64,000 bases of DNA from contig JANQFL010000004.1 of the NCBI GenBank assembly GCA_028277845.1, positions 1-64,000 of the forward strand. Reading direction: 5' to 3'. Positions within the stretch are counted from its first letter, which is position 1; every line of letters begins with the position of its first letter. The translations under genes and the position numbers were made by a program. Below are positions 28,668 through 36,146 of the stretch, one piece after another. The stretch comes from Sneathiellales bacterium (GTDB taxonomy: Bacteria; Pseudomonadota; Alphaproteobacteria; JANQFL01). Below the pieces are notes generated by a model. The model had not been told where the DNA came from, did not search any database, and saw only the letters and a program-made list of their open reading frames with translations.

Positions 28668-29296
28668 ACGTCCCCCTCCGTCACCTGTCCCTTGTCCACG
28701 TTCAGGCACCGTTTGGACAAACGCCTGGCCTGGGCGCCGTCGTGGGTGACCCACAGCAGGCTGACACCTTCGGCCAGGCGTTCGCGCAGGATCGTCTCGG
28801 CAGCATCGCGCGAGGTCTCGTCGAGCGCCGCCGTCGGCTCGTCGAGCAGCAGCACCCTGGGATCACGTTCCAGCGCCCGCACCAGGGCAAGCCGCTGGCG
28901 TTCGCCGGTGGACAGCCGGGCGACCGGGGCCGTGCCCATGTCGGTGGGCAAACCGAGACGGGTGACCAGCGGCGCGTTGGCCGGCCAATCGCTGAAGTGT
29001 TCGGCCACCGTGTCGGCCCACCAGGCCGGTTCGGCGGGCACGTAGCCGACCAGCGTTCGCCATGCCGGTGCCGGCATCCGGTCACGGTTTTGTTCGTCGA
29101 GGGACACCGAGCCGCCGTTGGGATCGAGGTCGGCGATGGCGCGCAGCAACAGGGTCTTGCCGCTGCCCGACGGGCCGCGCACGGTCAGACACGAGCCTGA
29201 CGCGACGTCAAACGACACCGGCGACAATCCCGGCCTGACAAGATCGCGGACACGCAACATGGCGGCACCATAGCCGCTGCCGTGCGGCGTGGCCAT
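28664..29296 (-). CDS. fetA: FetA-type ABC transporter ATP-binding protein
   Basis: ATPase partner of FetB, about 210 aa from MATPHGSGYGAAMLRVRDL; MLRVRDLVRPG (29260) is an equally good start. Walker A is GPSGSGKT, the ABC signature is LSTGERQRLALVRAL, Walker B is RVLLLDEPTAALDE, and the switch His is in LLWVTHDGAQ. The short length and small helical domain (VPAEPAWWADTVAEHFSDWP) fit FetA. It is divergent from the GMC operon with only about 70 bp between. The two start codons of the FetA ORF in the track extend past the likely promoter. Confidence 0.85.
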   Translation of the reverse strand: MATPHGSGYGAAMLRVRDLVRPGLSPVSFDVASGSCLTVRGPSGSGKTLLLRAIADLDPNGGSVSLDEQNRDRMPAPAWRTLVGYVPAEPAWWADTVAEHFSDWPANAPLVTRLGLPTDMGTAPVARLSTGERQRLALVRALERDPRVLLLDEPTAALDETSRDAAETILRERLAEGVSLLWVTHDGAQARRLSKRCLNVDKGQVTEGDV

Positions 29297-29363
29297 CGGT
29301 CGAACAATGGTGTTAGCATTGCCGAAAACATCTCTGGGGAGGGACGACAGTGGGAGCAATGCA

Positions 29364-29801
29364 ATGAGCGCCCTGGACGACAGTCAATGGGCGCTGCTGA
29401 TGGCGGTGGCGGCGCGGGTGACGCCGGAAACCGCCGGCCTCGACGACACCGGTAAGCGCGACTTCAAGGGCCTGATCGACACGGCGCTGGGCCAGCGGCC
29501 GGCGGCCGTGCAGAAGCAGTTCGGCACGCTGCTCAAAATCGTGCGTCTCGCCCCGGTGTTCCGTTACGGCAAACCGTTCGACAAGCTTTCGCCCCAGCAA
29601 CAGGACGCCGTGCTGGCCTGGTTTCAGGACGCGCCGGTGACCCTGCTGCGCAAAGGTACCTGGGGCCTCAAGGCCATGGTGTTCATGGGCTATTACGGCC
29701 GCCCGGAAGCGGCGGCGCAGGTGCATTGGACGCCGGAATTCGACGGCAACACCGAACTGGCCCGGCGCCACAACGAACGCATTGCGGGAGGCGCCTCATG
29801 A
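29364..29801 (+). CDS. Small subunit-like protein paired with a GMC oxidoreductase
   Basis: A 145-aa protein starting at MSALDDSQWALLMAVAARVTPET. It is helical and without a signal peptide. The pattern LSPQQQDAVLAWFQDAPVTLLRKGTWGLKAMVFMGYYGRPEA resembles gluconate 2-dehydrogenase subunit 3-like proteins, which accompany membrane or periplasmic GMC dehydrogenases. Its stop overlaps the start of the GMC gene (ATGA), consistent with a stable complex. The upstream ATG in the track (29289) is within the divergent promoter region and less likely. Confidence 0.7.
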   Translation: MSALDDSQWALLMAVAARVTPETAGLDDTGKRDFKGLIDTALGQRPAAVQKQFGTLLKIVRLAPVFRYGKPFDKLSPQQQDAVLAWFQDAPVTLLRKGTWGLKAMVFMGYYGRPEAAAQVHWTPEFDGNTELARRHNERIAGGAS

Positions 29802-31330
29802 AGACCCGCAAGGACTACGACATCATCATCATCGGCTCGGGCGCCGGCGGCGGCACGGTGGCCAAGGAACTCTCGTCCATGTGCGCCGACGGCCTGCGCA
29901 TCGCCGTGCTGGAACAGGGCCCGCGCCTGCGCGAGGACGAATACACCGGCCGCGAATCCGAGATGGCCCAGAAGCTGTACGTCGACAACGGCGGCATGAT
30001 GACGTCCGACGGCACCATGACCCTGGCCATGGGACGCCTGCTGGGCGGCTCGACGGTGGTCTACACCGGCACGTCGATCCTGCTGCCCGAACACGTGGCC
30101 GAGCGCTGGGCCGTGCCGGGCCTCGACTGGGCCGACCTGGTCGGGCGCTCGAAGAAATACATGGGCGAGAACAACGTGCACCTGCAGGAACCGGAGAAGA
30201 TCAACGACAACAACCGGCTGTTCCACGAAGGCTGCCAGGAGCTCGGATACGCCTGCGAACAGTTCCCCATCAACGTCAAGGGCTGCAAGGGCTCGGGGCT
30301 GTGCAATCTCGGCTGCCCCAACGCCGCCAAGCAGGGCACGCTCAGGGTGCAGCTGCCCGCCGCGGCGGCGAACGGGGTGGAACTGATCACCAACTGCCGG
30401 GTGGAGCGCATCGACGGCAAGACCCTGCACGCTCGCATCGAGAACCGCGACTTCGGCGAACCGTCGGCCTGGGCACCGGGCGACTACACCATTACCGCCA
30501 AGGCCATCGTCGTCTCGTCGGGTTCGGTCGGCTCCCCCGCCCTCTTGTTTCGTTCGGGCTTCGGCGACAGGCTGCCCATGCTCGGACGCTACTTCACCGC
30601 CCACCCGGCGCTGATCCTGGTCGGCCAGCACGCCGGCCCGATCACCAACTACCAGGGCCACCCCAAGAGCTATTTCTGCGACGAGTACATGGAGTCGGAG
30701 CGCTACCTGCTCGAGACCTGCATGTACTTCCCCTTCGTCACGGCCAAGAGCCTGTCGGGCTTCGGCCCGGAACACTCGGCGTTGATGGCCGACATGCGGC
30801 GCCTGCAGATGATCCTGGTGCTGGCCATGGACCCGGCCGAGAAGGACAACCGGATCGAGGTGGACAATGACGGCAACCCCGTCGTGCACTACGCCTTCCA
30901 CGACACGACCATTAATGCACTCGTGCACAGCCAGCGCACGTCGACGCGCATCTTCTTCGCCGCCGGGGCCGAGCGGGTGCACGCGCCGTCGGCCGACCGG
31001 TTCTTCATCGAGGCGCACGAGGCCAACCGGATCGACGACATCATCACCCGCGACAATTTCAAGCTCGGCAAGATCTCCATCGCCAGCGCCCATTTGATGG
31101 GCGGCTGCCGCATGGGCGGGGACACGGCCAAATCGGTCACCGACGCCTGGGGCCGGGTGCACGGCGAACCGGGGCTGTACGTCGCCGACGCCAGCCTGTT
31201 CCCGCAATGCTCGGAGGTGAACCCCTACCTCACCATCATGGGCCTGGCCGACCGGGTGGCGCAGCAGGTGCGCGAAGACTATGCGGAATTGGCGGCAGTG
31301 GCCAATACAGCTCAGGAGTCGGCGGCATGA
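29798..31330 (+). CDS. GMC family FAD-dependent oxidoreductase
   Basis: A 510-aa flavoprotein from MKTRKDYDIIIIGSGAGGGTVAKEL, which holds the dinucleotide-binding GxGxxG. The track version starts 24 codons upstream inside the small-subunit gene. Other family stretches: GGSTVVYTGTSILLPE (near 100), CNLGCPNAAKQGTLRVQLPAAAANGVELITNCRVERI, and at the C-terminus ASAHLMGGCRMGGDTAKSVTDAWGRVHGEPGLYVADASLFPQCSEVNPYLTIMGLADRVA, where the catalytic His and Asn of GMC enzymes lie. It probably oxidises an alcohol. It is coupled by ATGA to genes on both sides, so the ThDP enzyme downstream may use its product. Confidence 0.9.
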   Translation: MKTRKDYDIIIIGSGAGGGTVAKELSSMCADGLRIAVLEQGPRLREDEYTGRESEMAQKLYVDNGGMMTSDGTMTLAMGRLLGGSTVVYTGTSILLPEHVAERWAVPGLDWADLVGRSKKYMGENNVHLQEPEKINDNNRLFHEGCQELGYACEQFPINVKGCKGSGLCNLGCPNAAKQGTLRVQLPAAAANGVELITNCRVERIDGKTLHARIENRDFGEPSAWAPGDYTITAKAIVVSSGSVGSPALLFRSGFGDRLPMLGRYFTAHPALILVGQHAGPITNYQGHPKSYFCDEYMESERYLLETCMYFPFVTAKSLSGFGPEHSALMADMRRLQMILVLAMDPAEKDNRIEVDNDGNPVVHYAFHDTTINALVHSQRTSTRIFFAAGAERVHAPSADRFFIEAHEANRIDDIITRDNFKLGKISIASAHLMGGCRMGGDTAKSVTDAWGRVHGEPGLYVADASLFPQCSEVNPYLTIMGLADRVAQQVREDYAELAAVANTAQESAA

Positions 31331-33066
31331 AGAAGCGCGGCGCGGACGTGGTGGTCAAGGCGCTGGAGGACGAAGGCGCCAGGTACGCCTTTGGCATTCC
31401 CGGCACCCACAACATCGAACTGTACGACTCCATCGACCAGGCCGGCACCATCGAGACCGTCCTGGTGACCGACGAGCAGGCCGCCTCGTTCATGGCCGAC
31501 GCCGTGTCGCGCTCGTCGGATTCCGTGGGCGTACTCAACGTGGTGCCTGGCGCCGGTATTAGTCATGCCCTCTCCGGCATCGCCGAGGCGTACATGGACA
31601 ACGTGCCCATGGTGGTGCTGGCCTCGGGCATCCGCGACGACACCGGCAAGGCGTTCCAACTGCACGACATCGACCAGCTCGCCCTGCTGGCGCCCGTCAC
31701 CAAGGCCCAGCTCAAGGTCCAGGCGCCCGGCGACATCTACCCCACCGTGCGCCAGGCGTTCGCGCTGGCCCGCGAGGGCGCCCCCGGCCCGGTCGCCGTC
31801 GAGGTGCCGGCCAACTATTACATCCTGACCCAGAACATTCCCGAGCTGACCTATGAGGCTCCCGCCGGTGGCCCCACGCCGCCCGACCCGGCCCAGGTGG
31901 CCGAGGCCGCAAGAATGCTGACCGAGGCCAGGAACCCGGCCATCTACGTCGGCAACGGGGCGCGCGGCGCCTCCGAGCGCTTACAACAAGTGGCGGAAAC
32001 GTTGGCCGCGCCGGTCACCACCACCATCCAGGGCAAGGGCGTGATGCCCGAAAGCCATCCCCTGTTTCTATGGAACGGCTTCGGCCGCGCCGCGCCGCCG
32101 TTCGTGCGCAAGGCCATGGACCGCTGCGACGCCCTGTTGGCCATCGGCTGCCGCTTCGGCGAGGTGGCGACGGCGTCGTACGGCTTCGAGACGCCCGAGA
32201 ACCTGATCCACGTCGACATCGACCCGAGCGTGTTCGACCGCAACTACAAATCCCGCCTCGCCGTCGAATCCGACGCCGGCCTGTTCCTGACGGCGCTACT
32301 GGAGCACCTGGGCTCTTTGGATTCTGGGGGCCGCGACTCATCGACGCTCGCATCCGAAATCGCCGCCGGGCACGCCGCCCTCGCCGCCGACCGGGCCGGC
32401 CAGAAATCGGGCGAGCGGGTGCGCCCCGCCGCCCTGTTCGCCGCCCTGCAGAAACACGCCGGGGCGGACGCCATCTTCACCGCCGACAGCGGCAACTCCA
32501 CCTTCCTGGCCATGGAGCATTTACGGCTCGACGCGCCCGGCCGTTTCCTCGCTCCGGTGGACTACTCCTGCATGGGCTATTCGGTGCCGGCGGCGCTCGG
32601 CGCCAAGATCGCCAACCCGTCAAAGGACGTCATCGCCCTGGCCGGCGACGGCGCGCTTCTGATGACCGGGCTGGAACTCCTGACGGGCGCGGCCTACGGC
32701 GCGGCACCGGCTGTGTTCGTGCTGCGCGACGGCGAACTGGCGCAAATCGCCCAGTTCCAGAAGATCACCATGAACAAGAAGGTCAACACCGATCTGCCCG
32801 GCTACTCGGTGGAGGCCTTCGCCACCGCCGCCAACTGCGACTTCCTGCGGCTAGACTCAGATGCCGACTGCGACACCGTCGTCGCCGAGGCGTTGAAGCG
32901 CACCCGCGACGGCGGGCCGCCGATCATGATCGACGTCGCCATCGACTATTCCTACAAGACCTTCTTCACCAAAGGCGCCGTGACGACGAACTTCTGGCGG
33001 CTGCCGTGGAACGACCGGTTGAAGTTGTTGGGAAGAGCGGTGGGACGGAGGATTGTGCCAGGGTGA
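31327..33066 (+). CDS. Thiamine diphosphate-dependent enzyme (acetolactate synthase-like family)
   Basis: A 579-aa ThDP enzyme starting at MKKRGADVVVKALEDEG (ATGA overlap with the GMC gene). The N-terminal domain has the catalytic-Glu region TDEQAASFMADA (near 50). The ThDP motif GDGALLMTGLELLTGAAYGAAPAVFVLRDGEL lies near 440; the usual terminal NN is RD here, so cofactor metal binding may be altered. The last 60 residues (VAIDYSYKTFFTKGAVTTNF) are encoded again, with 93% identical DNA, 1.4 kb downstream. The enzyme could be a decarboxylase or carboligase acting on the GMC product. Whether the annotated 3' end is original or brought in by the island is open. Confidence 0.85.
   Translation: MKKRGADVVVKALEDEGARYAFGIPGTHNIELYDSIDQAGTIETVLVTDEQAASFMADAVSRSSDSVGVLNVVPGAGISHALSGIAEAYMDNVPMVVLASGIRDDTGKAFQLHDIDQLALLAPVTKAQLKVQAPGDIYPTVRQAFALAREGAPGPVAVEVPANYYILTQNIPELTYEAPAGGPTPPDPAQVAEAARMLTEARNPAIYVGNGARGASERLQQVAETLAAPVTTTIQGKGVMPESHPLFLWNGFGRAAPPFVRKAMDRCDALLAIGCRFGEVATASYGFETPENLIHVDIDPSVFDRNYKSRLAVESDAGLFLTALLEHLGSLDSGGRDSSTLASEIAAGHAALAADRAGQKSGERVRPAALFAALQKHAGADAIFTADSGNSTFLAMEHLRLDAPGRFLAPVDYSCMGYSVPAALGAKIANPSKDVIALAGDGALLMTGLELLTGAAYGAAPAVFVLRDGELAQIAQFQKITMNKKVNTDLPGYSVEAFATAANCDFLRLDSDADCDTVVAEALKRTRDGGPPIMIDVAIDYSYKTFFTKGAVTTNFWRLPWNDRLKLLGRAVGRRIVPG
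32846..33066 (+). repeat. Direct repeat copy 1: 3' end of the ThDP enzyme gene
   Basis: This 221-bp stretch ends exactly at the ThDP gene stop codon and is repeated at 34256-34470. Comparing by eye over the last 190 bp I count about 14 mismatches, nearly all synonymous (one Asp/Glu change). The flanking sequence diverges directly after the stop codon. Such diverged terminal copies suggest acquisition by recombination, not recent tandem duplication. Confidence 0.85.
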
Positions 33067-33090
33067 ATTAGCGCGGAAACTTGCAGTACC

Positions 33091-34146
33091 TTACTCACTC
33101 TGACCAACAATTTGATTGGCCAATTCTAGGCTTTTTTCTTGCAAGATTTTTTGTTGATTGTCCGCATTTGTTAGAGAGATAAGCAAGTTTGCTGTTGCAC
33201 GAAGTGTATTACGAAGTTGTTCCAATCTCACATCGTATGTGTCAGCTCCAGAAACGTCGACGTTATCAAAAACTGCGGTGACACGGCCGATCCAACGTTT
33301 ATCAATTTCGCTACCTTCGGTCACCAAGGTTTCAAAATCTTTGAAACCAATGACATCGAACATTCTCGGTCCTTTGTCCATTTCTCGAAGCATCAAATCT
33401 CCTAGACCCACTTGCCAGTCTCTGTAGATCCAAGCTTCTCGATAAGACAAGCACTGCACCGCTCTTGCGACAGTTTCGTTGACGACTTCTTCACCAGGTG
33501 GATTGACTTTTAGTTCGTTGGAAACCTTATTCGCAAGTTCGAGGCAGAGATTTCTCTGGCTATCCTTTGATAGCTCGCTAGCCACTATCACCTGTCCCGC
33601 ATGCAGTTCTCTGCTCAAAATCTGATCTACTACAATGCCAATGCGTATCAGTTCAGACTCATTATTGTTGGTGTTCAAATCCCAAAGCTGCATCAGCCCT
33701 ACTAACCGTCTACCTTCGACATGTGCCCCATCGGCTAAAGCCGATTCGAGATCGCTTATCGCGCTTCTAATCGTCGCGATATCTTCGCTTTTTGTTGCTT
33801 TTAAAAATGACAATTCCCGACGAAATGCACGAATCCAACCAAGGAGTGTTAGAATCCTGTAGAACGTACTTAACCGCTTATACTCGGCAAACTTTGACGA
33901 ATGTGCGTCAACCTGAAGATACGCACCCCGACCTTCACCGTTTATCACTTCATTTAGGCGCCACAATAGACTTGTTGCGCTTGAAGCAAGTGGATCAGAA
34001 TACTTGTGAAATATCTCTTGTGCCGTTTCGGTTTTTTCTGCGCGACGCTCCCAAATCTTCATACCTACATCACGCACAATTATGCCGACGACCGCCACGA
34101 CAGCGGCCACTAATGCGGCTTGCAGTTGGGGTGACAAAGTAGTCAT
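33091..34146 (-). CDS. Membrane-anchored protein of unknown function in an AT-rich island
   Basis: A 351-aa protein I do not recognise. A single N-terminal hydrophobic segment (LQAALVAAVVAVVGIIVRDVG, residues 8-28) is followed by a charged helical body: WERRAEKTETAQEIFHKYSDPLASSATSLLWRLNEVI, then SFYRILTLLGWIRAFRRELSFLKATKSEDIATIRSAISDLE, and a leucine-rich coiled end (LRATANLLISLTNADNQQKILQEKSLELANQIV). Base and codon use is clearly more AT-rich than the core genes, indicating transfer. It stands between two copies of the ThDP gene 3' end and next to a retron. A role in phage defence or in anchoring to the membrane is possible, but is inference from location only. Confidence 0.75.
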   Translation of the reverse strand: MTTLSPQLQAALVAAVVAVVGIIVRDVGMKIWERRAEKTETAQEIFHKYSDPLASSATSLLWRLNEVINGEGRGAYLQVDAHSSKFAEYKRLSTFYRILTLLGWIRAFRRELSFLKATKSEDIATIRSAISDLESALADGAHVEGRRLVGLMQLWDLNTNNNESELIRIGIVVDQILSRELHAGQVIVASELSKDSQRNLCLELANKVSNELKVNPPGEEVVNETVARAVQCLSYREAWIYRDWQVGLGDLMLREMDKGPRMFDVIGFKDFETLVTEGSEIDKRWIGRVTAVFDNVDVSGADTYDVRLEQLRNTLRATANLLISLTNADNQQKILQEKSLELANQIVGQSE

Positions 34147-34255
34147 TGGTGACTAACAATTTGAAGCGCTCTCTGCGCGAATAGGTAGACTCTATCTTTA
34201 GTTACGCAGTGAGCAACTAATTCTTTTTTTGGTTACAATGGACACTGCGATCTCG

Positions 34256-34470
34256 TGCGGCTTGACGCCAAGAGCGACGCCGTCGTCGCCGAGGCCCTCA
34301 AACGCACCCGCGAAGGCGGCCCGCCGATCATGATCGACGTCGCCATCGACTATTCCTACAAGACCTTCTTCACCAAGGGCGCCGTGACGACGAACTTCTG
34401 GCGGTTGCCGTGGAATGACCGGCTGAAGTTGTTGGGACGCGCGGTGGGGCGGAGGATTGTGCCGGGGTGA
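34256..34470 (+). pseudogene. Direct repeat copy 2: detached 3' end of the ThDP enzyme gene
   Basis: A fragment equal to the last 70 or so codons of the ThDP gene, with the frame intact (VAEALKRTREGGPPIMIDVAIDYSYKTFF to the stop) and no upstream start or ribosome site of its own. Compared with copy 1 the differences are nearly all silent, so this copy was under selection as part of a working gene until it was cut off. It marks the far edge of the segment carrying the 351-aa gene. It is listed as an ORF of 71 aa in the track but is not an independent gene. Confidence 0.85.
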
Positions 34471-34537
34471 CCCTATATCGGCATTCAATTAAGCAAATAG
34501 GGCCGCAAACACTATTCTGATCAGGAGCCGATTCAAA

Positions 34538-35593
34538 TCAAATACCCGGCCGGGCTGGGATATCTTGCACAGCGTTTTTTGCGAAATCACTTAAGAGCGC
34601 CAATTTACTTCGAACGTAAGCGTTTTCGGGTTCAACGCTCCTCCAGAAATTTAACTTGCCAATAACCCTGTCAACATACACGGGATCGAATATACCTTCG
34701 CGCTCTGACTGATTTAGAACGCCGTTACGTTCAATAAAGTACACCTCTTGTCTGATCTTACGGCGTGTTGGCCGAGGTAGTTTTAGACTCCCCGATCCTA
34801 TCGATATTCCTGTAACTATCCGACGACCGCCACCACGAATCAGGCGGGTTTTACTTTCATTGATAGCGAAACCTTCGTTCTCAATAATGGCGCCCACATG
34901 GGACAAAAACTTGATGGCAATCTTGTCCCCTGAAAATGTTAAATCATCTGCATATCGTGAGTAATTCAACCCAAATTGGTTGGCTAACCCTGCCAATCGC
35001 AAGTCCAATGGAGTAGCTACAATGTTGCTAATTACTGGGCTAGCGGCACCACCCTGTGGCAATGAATTCCTCAAACTACACAAAGTACCTAAGTAATAAC
35101 TGACGCGCGGCGTGTAACCGATAAATCGAAAAATAGCTACAACTCGAGGCAGAGCTATGCTGGGAAAGAAATTTCTGATATCGAGCTTCAGAATACAGCT
35201 TTTGCCTAAGTGTTCTCTTGCATTCGTAATAACAGACTTTTCTGGTGCAAATCCGTGCGCATATTCACTAATTCGCACTGAACCTAGTATGTTGTTCGCA
35301 ATCCATCGCTGTAACTCAAGCATAAATGGATAAGGCGCATCTATTGTTCGTTCTCCACCGTTTGATTTAGGTATGGTGAAAGTGCGATAAAATTTTTCAG
35401 GCTTAATAACTGCTTGAGTCAAAATTTCTTTTTGAACACCCAGTATTTCACTTAGATGATCAAGTTCAAAGACAACTGGAACTCCCCTATTATCTAAACG
35501 CTCAATGTAAGAAACATATGCGTTCACCCATTTTTCAGAACGCACATTTTCTTGGATATTGTGTATCCATTCTGCTTTTTCATTCAAATCCAT
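34538..35593 (-). CDS. Retron reverse transcriptase
   Basis: A 351-aa reverse transcriptase beginning at MDLNEKAEW (ATG 35593). The track ORF adds 32 codons that would read through the retron RNA. Motifs from that start: RTIDAPYPFMLELQRWI (RT2 region), NAREH (residues 124-128, the retron NAxxH), KLDIRNFFPSI (catalytic Asp, RT3), LPQGGAASPVISNIV (178-192, RT4), YSRYADDLTFSG (YADD 214-217) and IVTGISI (VTG 260-262). NAxxH plus VTG separate retron RTs from group II intron and DGR enzymes. No maturase or endonuclease domain follows. A typical msr-msd element lies just upstream. It makes the RNA-linked single-stranded DNA of the retron. Confidence 0.95.
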   Translation of the reverse strand: MDLNEKAEWIHNIQENVRSEKWVNAYVSYIERLDNRGVPVVFELDHLSEILGVQKEILTQAVIKPEKFYRTFTIPKSNGGERTIDAPYPFMLELQRWIANNILGSVRISEYAHGFAPEKSVITNAREHLGKSCILKLDIRNFFPSIALPRVVAIFRFIGYTPRVSYYLGTLCSLRNSLPQGGAASPVISNIVATPLDLRLAGLANQFGLNYSRYADDLTFSGDKIAIKFLSHVGAIIENEGFAINESKTRLIRGGGRRIVTGISIGSGSLKLPRPTRRKIRQEVYFIERNGVLNQSEREGIFDPVYVDRVIGKLNFWRSVEPENAYVRSKLALLSDFAKNAVQDIPARPGI

Positions 35594-35603
35594 AAAAAAG
35601 GAA

Positions 35604-35786
35604 GGCGCCAGAGAATACTGTCTAGTCAACTTGTTCTTGCACAATCGCAGGAGTGCTAAGCGACAGCGAATTGTGCGACAACTTGTCAAAGTTGTCGGCG
35701 TGAGCCCTCAAGGTTCATGCCGATAGGTTAAAACTGGCCTTATCCACACGAGGCGAATACACCTCATCGTGCTATTCTCCGACGCC
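35604..35786 (-). ncRNA. Retron msr-msd RNA with a1/a2 inverted arms
   Basis: Read on the minus strand. The a1 arm GGCGTCGGAGAATA (35786-35773) pairs with the a2 arm TATTCTCTGGCGCC (35617-35604) over 14 positions, including two G-U pairs. Right after a1 comes GC within TAGC, the usual setting of the branching G in retrons such as Ec86. Then follow msr-type hairpins: ATGAGGT/GCCTCGT and GATA-GG/CC-TATC. A perfect 8-bp hairpin GACAACTT/AAGTTGTC (35677-35696) comes next. Last is a long msd-like stem, GCACAATTCGC/GCGATTGTGC (35639-35676). The a1 arm overlaps the last codons and the stop of the winged-helix gene. The exact msr/msd border and the DNA length cannot be fixed from sequence alone. Confidence 0.88.
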
Positions 35787-36143
35787 AAGTTTCTCCTTCT
35801 TACCAATTTCTACTAAAAGTCTTCTATCAACTTGTTTGAAAGACGGAAGATAAGCGGTCATTTCTCGGTCTGTTTTGTCCAAGAAATCCTCAGGTATTTC
35901 GCGCCACGGTTTTTGTCGTCGGAATATCTGATGCCTAAATAAGTAAATCGTTTGCTTGGCATTGTCTTCTAGAGACAAGTATTGTTCATCTACTTTAATA
36001 ATGTTCAAATTCTTTAGTTTTACAATAGATGAATAAACTTGCGCGGGTGACAGCAAATATTTTTCATGGAACTCGTAAATGCTGCAACGTCCATATTGCA
36101 ACAAATCGACAACTATGATTTTTTCTTCGCTCGAGAACTCCAC
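35772..36143 (-). CDS. Retron-associated winged-helix protein
   Basis: A 123-aa protein starting with GTG at 36143, 3 bp after the stop of the PRTase-like gene. The first 60 residues form a winged-helix DNA-binding fold by pattern: KIIVVDLLQYGRCSIYEFHEKYLLSPAQVYSSIVKLKNLNIIKVDEQYLSLEDNAKQTI, with the recognition helix around SPAQVYSSIVKLKNLNII. The C-terminal part is charged (WREIPEDFLDKTDREMTAY). Its final codons GGC GTC GGA GAA TAG form the a1 arm of the retron RNA. It may bind the msDNA or act as repressor of the operon, by analogy with other tripartite retrons. Confidence 0.85.
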   Translation of the reverse strand: MEFSSEEKIIVVDLLQYGRCSIYEFHEKYLLSPAQVYSSIVKLKNLNIIKVDEQYLSLEDNAKQTIYLFRHQIFRRQKPWREIPEDFLDKTDREMTAYLPSFKQVDRRLLVEIGKKEKLGVGE

Positions 36144-36146
36144 AAT

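Noticed and set aside
34255-34470. 71-aa ORF as a real gene
   Set aside because: It duplicates the last codons of the ThDP gene, with no ribosome site; treated as a gene fragment.
34538-35593. Group II intron or diversity-generating RT
   Set aside because: No maturase domain, no intron ends and no template/variable repeat; NAxxH and VTG motifs and the adjacent msr-msd structure point to a retron.
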